DNA of 64,000 nucleotides, taken from NCBI RefSeq assembly GCF_002160985.1, contig NZ_NFLQ01000005.1, positions 153,534 to 217,533 of the forward strand, read 5' to 3'. Of this stretch, positions 62,526 through 64,000 are shown piece after piece. Under the pieces are notes generated by a model, which was not told the DNA's origin, did not search any database, and worked only from the letters and a program-made list of their open reading frames with translations. How positions within the stretch are numbered: the first letter of the stretch is position 1; each line of letters opens with the position of its first letter. Source of the DNA: Lachnoclostridium sp. An118 (lineage in GTDB: Bacteria; Bacillota; Clostridia; Lachnospirales; Lachnospiraceae). A program made the translations under genes and the position numbers.

Positions 62526-63863
62526 ATGCATTACCAAAGATTTCTTGCTTTTATTGACAGCGTCTCTTCTTTCCTCTCTGTTGGCCTTGATGTTGGCGCT
62601 GATTGTACCTGGATGTCGATCGCTCTCCCCAATGGTTCTCTTGTCGGGAAACCCTTTAAGATCACCCATTCTGATCCCACCTCCAGAGAGCTCGCTGTCT
62701 CAAAAATAAAGGAAGCACAAGAGACGTATTCTCTTAAAAGCCGCTGCTTCCTTGAGTCTACCGGGATCTACCACATCCCACTCCTGTGCTTCCTTCGTGA
62801 TAAGGGATTTGACTGCTCCGTCATTAATCCTATCATCACTAAGAATAGCACAAATATCAACATAAGGAAACTGCATAATGACAAATTCGATTCAAAAAAG
62901 GCTGCTCTTCTCGGCCTCAACGTTTCTCTCAAGACTTCCATCATTCCGCATGACTCCGTCGTCGATCTGAGAAACCTGGTCCGTGATTACTATTATTTCA
63001 AGGACCTCCAGTCCGCTGTCGTCCTGAAGCTCACCGCAGAACTGAAAGTATCTTTCCCTGCTTACGCTAAGGTCTTCAGCAAGATCACCATCCAGTCTTC
63101 CTTAAAGCTGTTAAGCTCTTATCCTCTTGCGCAGGACATGCTTGCCGCTCCCAAGGACGACATTGTGGATATCATCCGCAATACTGCACGTTTTGGCCAG
63201 GCTTATGCTTTGCGTAAGTATGATGCCATCATCGCTGCCGCACAGGATGCCGCTGTTTTTGGCCGGGCTCTCCCCAGCAATGCCATCCGCATCCGCCTTT
63301 ATATCGATGCTTATTACGAATACCAGAAGCATCTGGACGCACTCCTGAAAGCGCTCCATGAGACAGTAGAGAAACTGCAGGATACTCTGATCTACAACCA
63401 GATCTGCCTTCTGCAGTCCCTGCCTGGGATCGGCTTTCTCAGTGCGGTCGTCCTGATCGCGGAGATGGGGGATTTCAACCTGTTTTCTTCTCCGAAAAAG
63501 CTTTACGCCTACTTTGGGCTTGACCCCGCTGTCAAGCAATCCGGAAAACTCTCTGGCGATAAGGTCCATATGTCCAAGCGTGGCCCCAGCCTTGCCAGGC
63601 GGGTCCTTCACATAGCCGCACTCAACAACATAAAGGTTGCTAAAGGGAGCGGCTCACCTGTGAATCCCGTGATTTACGCCTATTACACCCGGAAGTGCTC
63701 CGGCAAGAAAAAGCCAGTAGCAATGGGCGCTGTCATGCATAAGATCTGTAACATCATCTTCGCCATGCTCCGGGATAACAGACCTTTTGAGATCATCACG
63801 CCAGAGGAGCACTGCAGGCGTTTTGCCGAAGAGTATCCTGACAAGGGAAGAAAGGCTGCATAA
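62526..63863 (+). mobile_element. IS110-family transposase (DEDD) gene of an insertion sequence
   Basis: 445 residues from ATG 62526 (GGAAAGGA 8 bases upstream; the ORF opens at 62478 without an RBS). The N-terminal DEDD RuvC-like domain has Asp22 in VGLDVGADCTW, Glu77 in FLESTGIYH and the acidic pair in KLHNDKFDSKKAA. The C-terminal Transposase_20 domain has LQSLPGIGFLSAVVLIAEMG and the catalytic Ser in VHMSKRGPSLARR. It is intact and could be active, with no terminal inverted repeats expected. The element lies directly upstream of larC. Confidence 0.93.
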
Positions 63864-64000
63864 GTAACACGGTACTCTGGATATTTAGTTCCTGACCACT
63901 CCTATATCGGGGAATGGTCTGTTAAGGTTGCCTTTTTTGCTCTGTTGTAACAAATTTAACTTTTTTTATATCACCTCTTGACATTTCTTAGCTGGACTTT
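63864..64000. other. Non-coding 3' flank of the IS110 gene
   Basis: 137 bases with no ORF of note; probably the right end of the element and start of flanking DNA. The exact end is not visible. Confidence 0.4.

Noticed and set aside
1..64000. CRISPR array, tRNA or rRNA genes
   Set aside because: I read for regular spacer-repeat units and cloverleaf or rRNA signatures and saw none.

Overview
The window looks like the chromosome of a GC-rich Lachnospiraceae bacterium (Clostridia), probably a gut commensal. Four things point there: a DUF5721-type protein, a solo ClpX with a charged N-terminal extension, an NikABCDE/LarC nickel block, and many AraC-controlled glycoside hydrolase clusters. Most genes are on the minus strand. 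All function calls come from reading motifs in the sequence; no database search was run.

Layout. 1-4.7 kb: rluF, ligA, clpX and a partial S8 peptidase, one co-directional housekeeping run. 4.9-8.9 kb: a DUF5721 protein, a ferredoxin-type aldo/keto reductase, and htpG with a perfect CIRCE element. 9.0-13.3 kb: a two-gene ABC exporter whose permease carries a long extracytoplasmic coiled coil. 13.4-16.1 kb: a compact operon of a Fic-fold/winged-helix protein and an HsdM-like methylase, both with broken catalytic motifs, plus a 65-residue acidic protein; this is the strongest candidate for an undescribed system. 16.1-24.7 kb: an NSS transporter, a zinc-ribbon surface protein with two XRE regulators, a ClC antiporter, a YfhO-type membrane protein and a GT2 transferase. 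24.8-27 kb: AT-richer accessory DNA with an AAA/DUF4143 ATPase and a hicAB locus whose toxin is truncated, under a consensus promoter with five helically phased palindromes.

27-54 kb is a sugar-use region. It holds galT, galK and a HAD phosphatase; a MarR-MATE pair; GH31, MFS and two AraC genes; and a raffinose-type operon (lipoprotein, two permeases, GH36, amylosucrase-like GH13) with a divergent AraC gene. A Phd/PIN toxin-antitoxin pair, a second GH36 with AraC, and lacZ follow. lacZ is bracketed by two gene-decay scars: a histidine-kinase tail downstream, and a lipoprotein start fused out of frame to a permease end upstream. The pathway logic is oligosaccharide import, release of galactose, glucose and sucrose, then the Leloir pathway.

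54-64 kb: an OFA-like MFS carrier, a Gdx/SugE-type guanidinium exporter with a terminator-bearing leader that looks like a riboswitch, a nickel ABC importer co-directional with larC (nickel-pincer cofactor synthesis), and an IS110-family element immediately upstream whose 5' non-coding end probably encodes a bridge RNA. I saw no tRNA, rRNA or CRISPR array.
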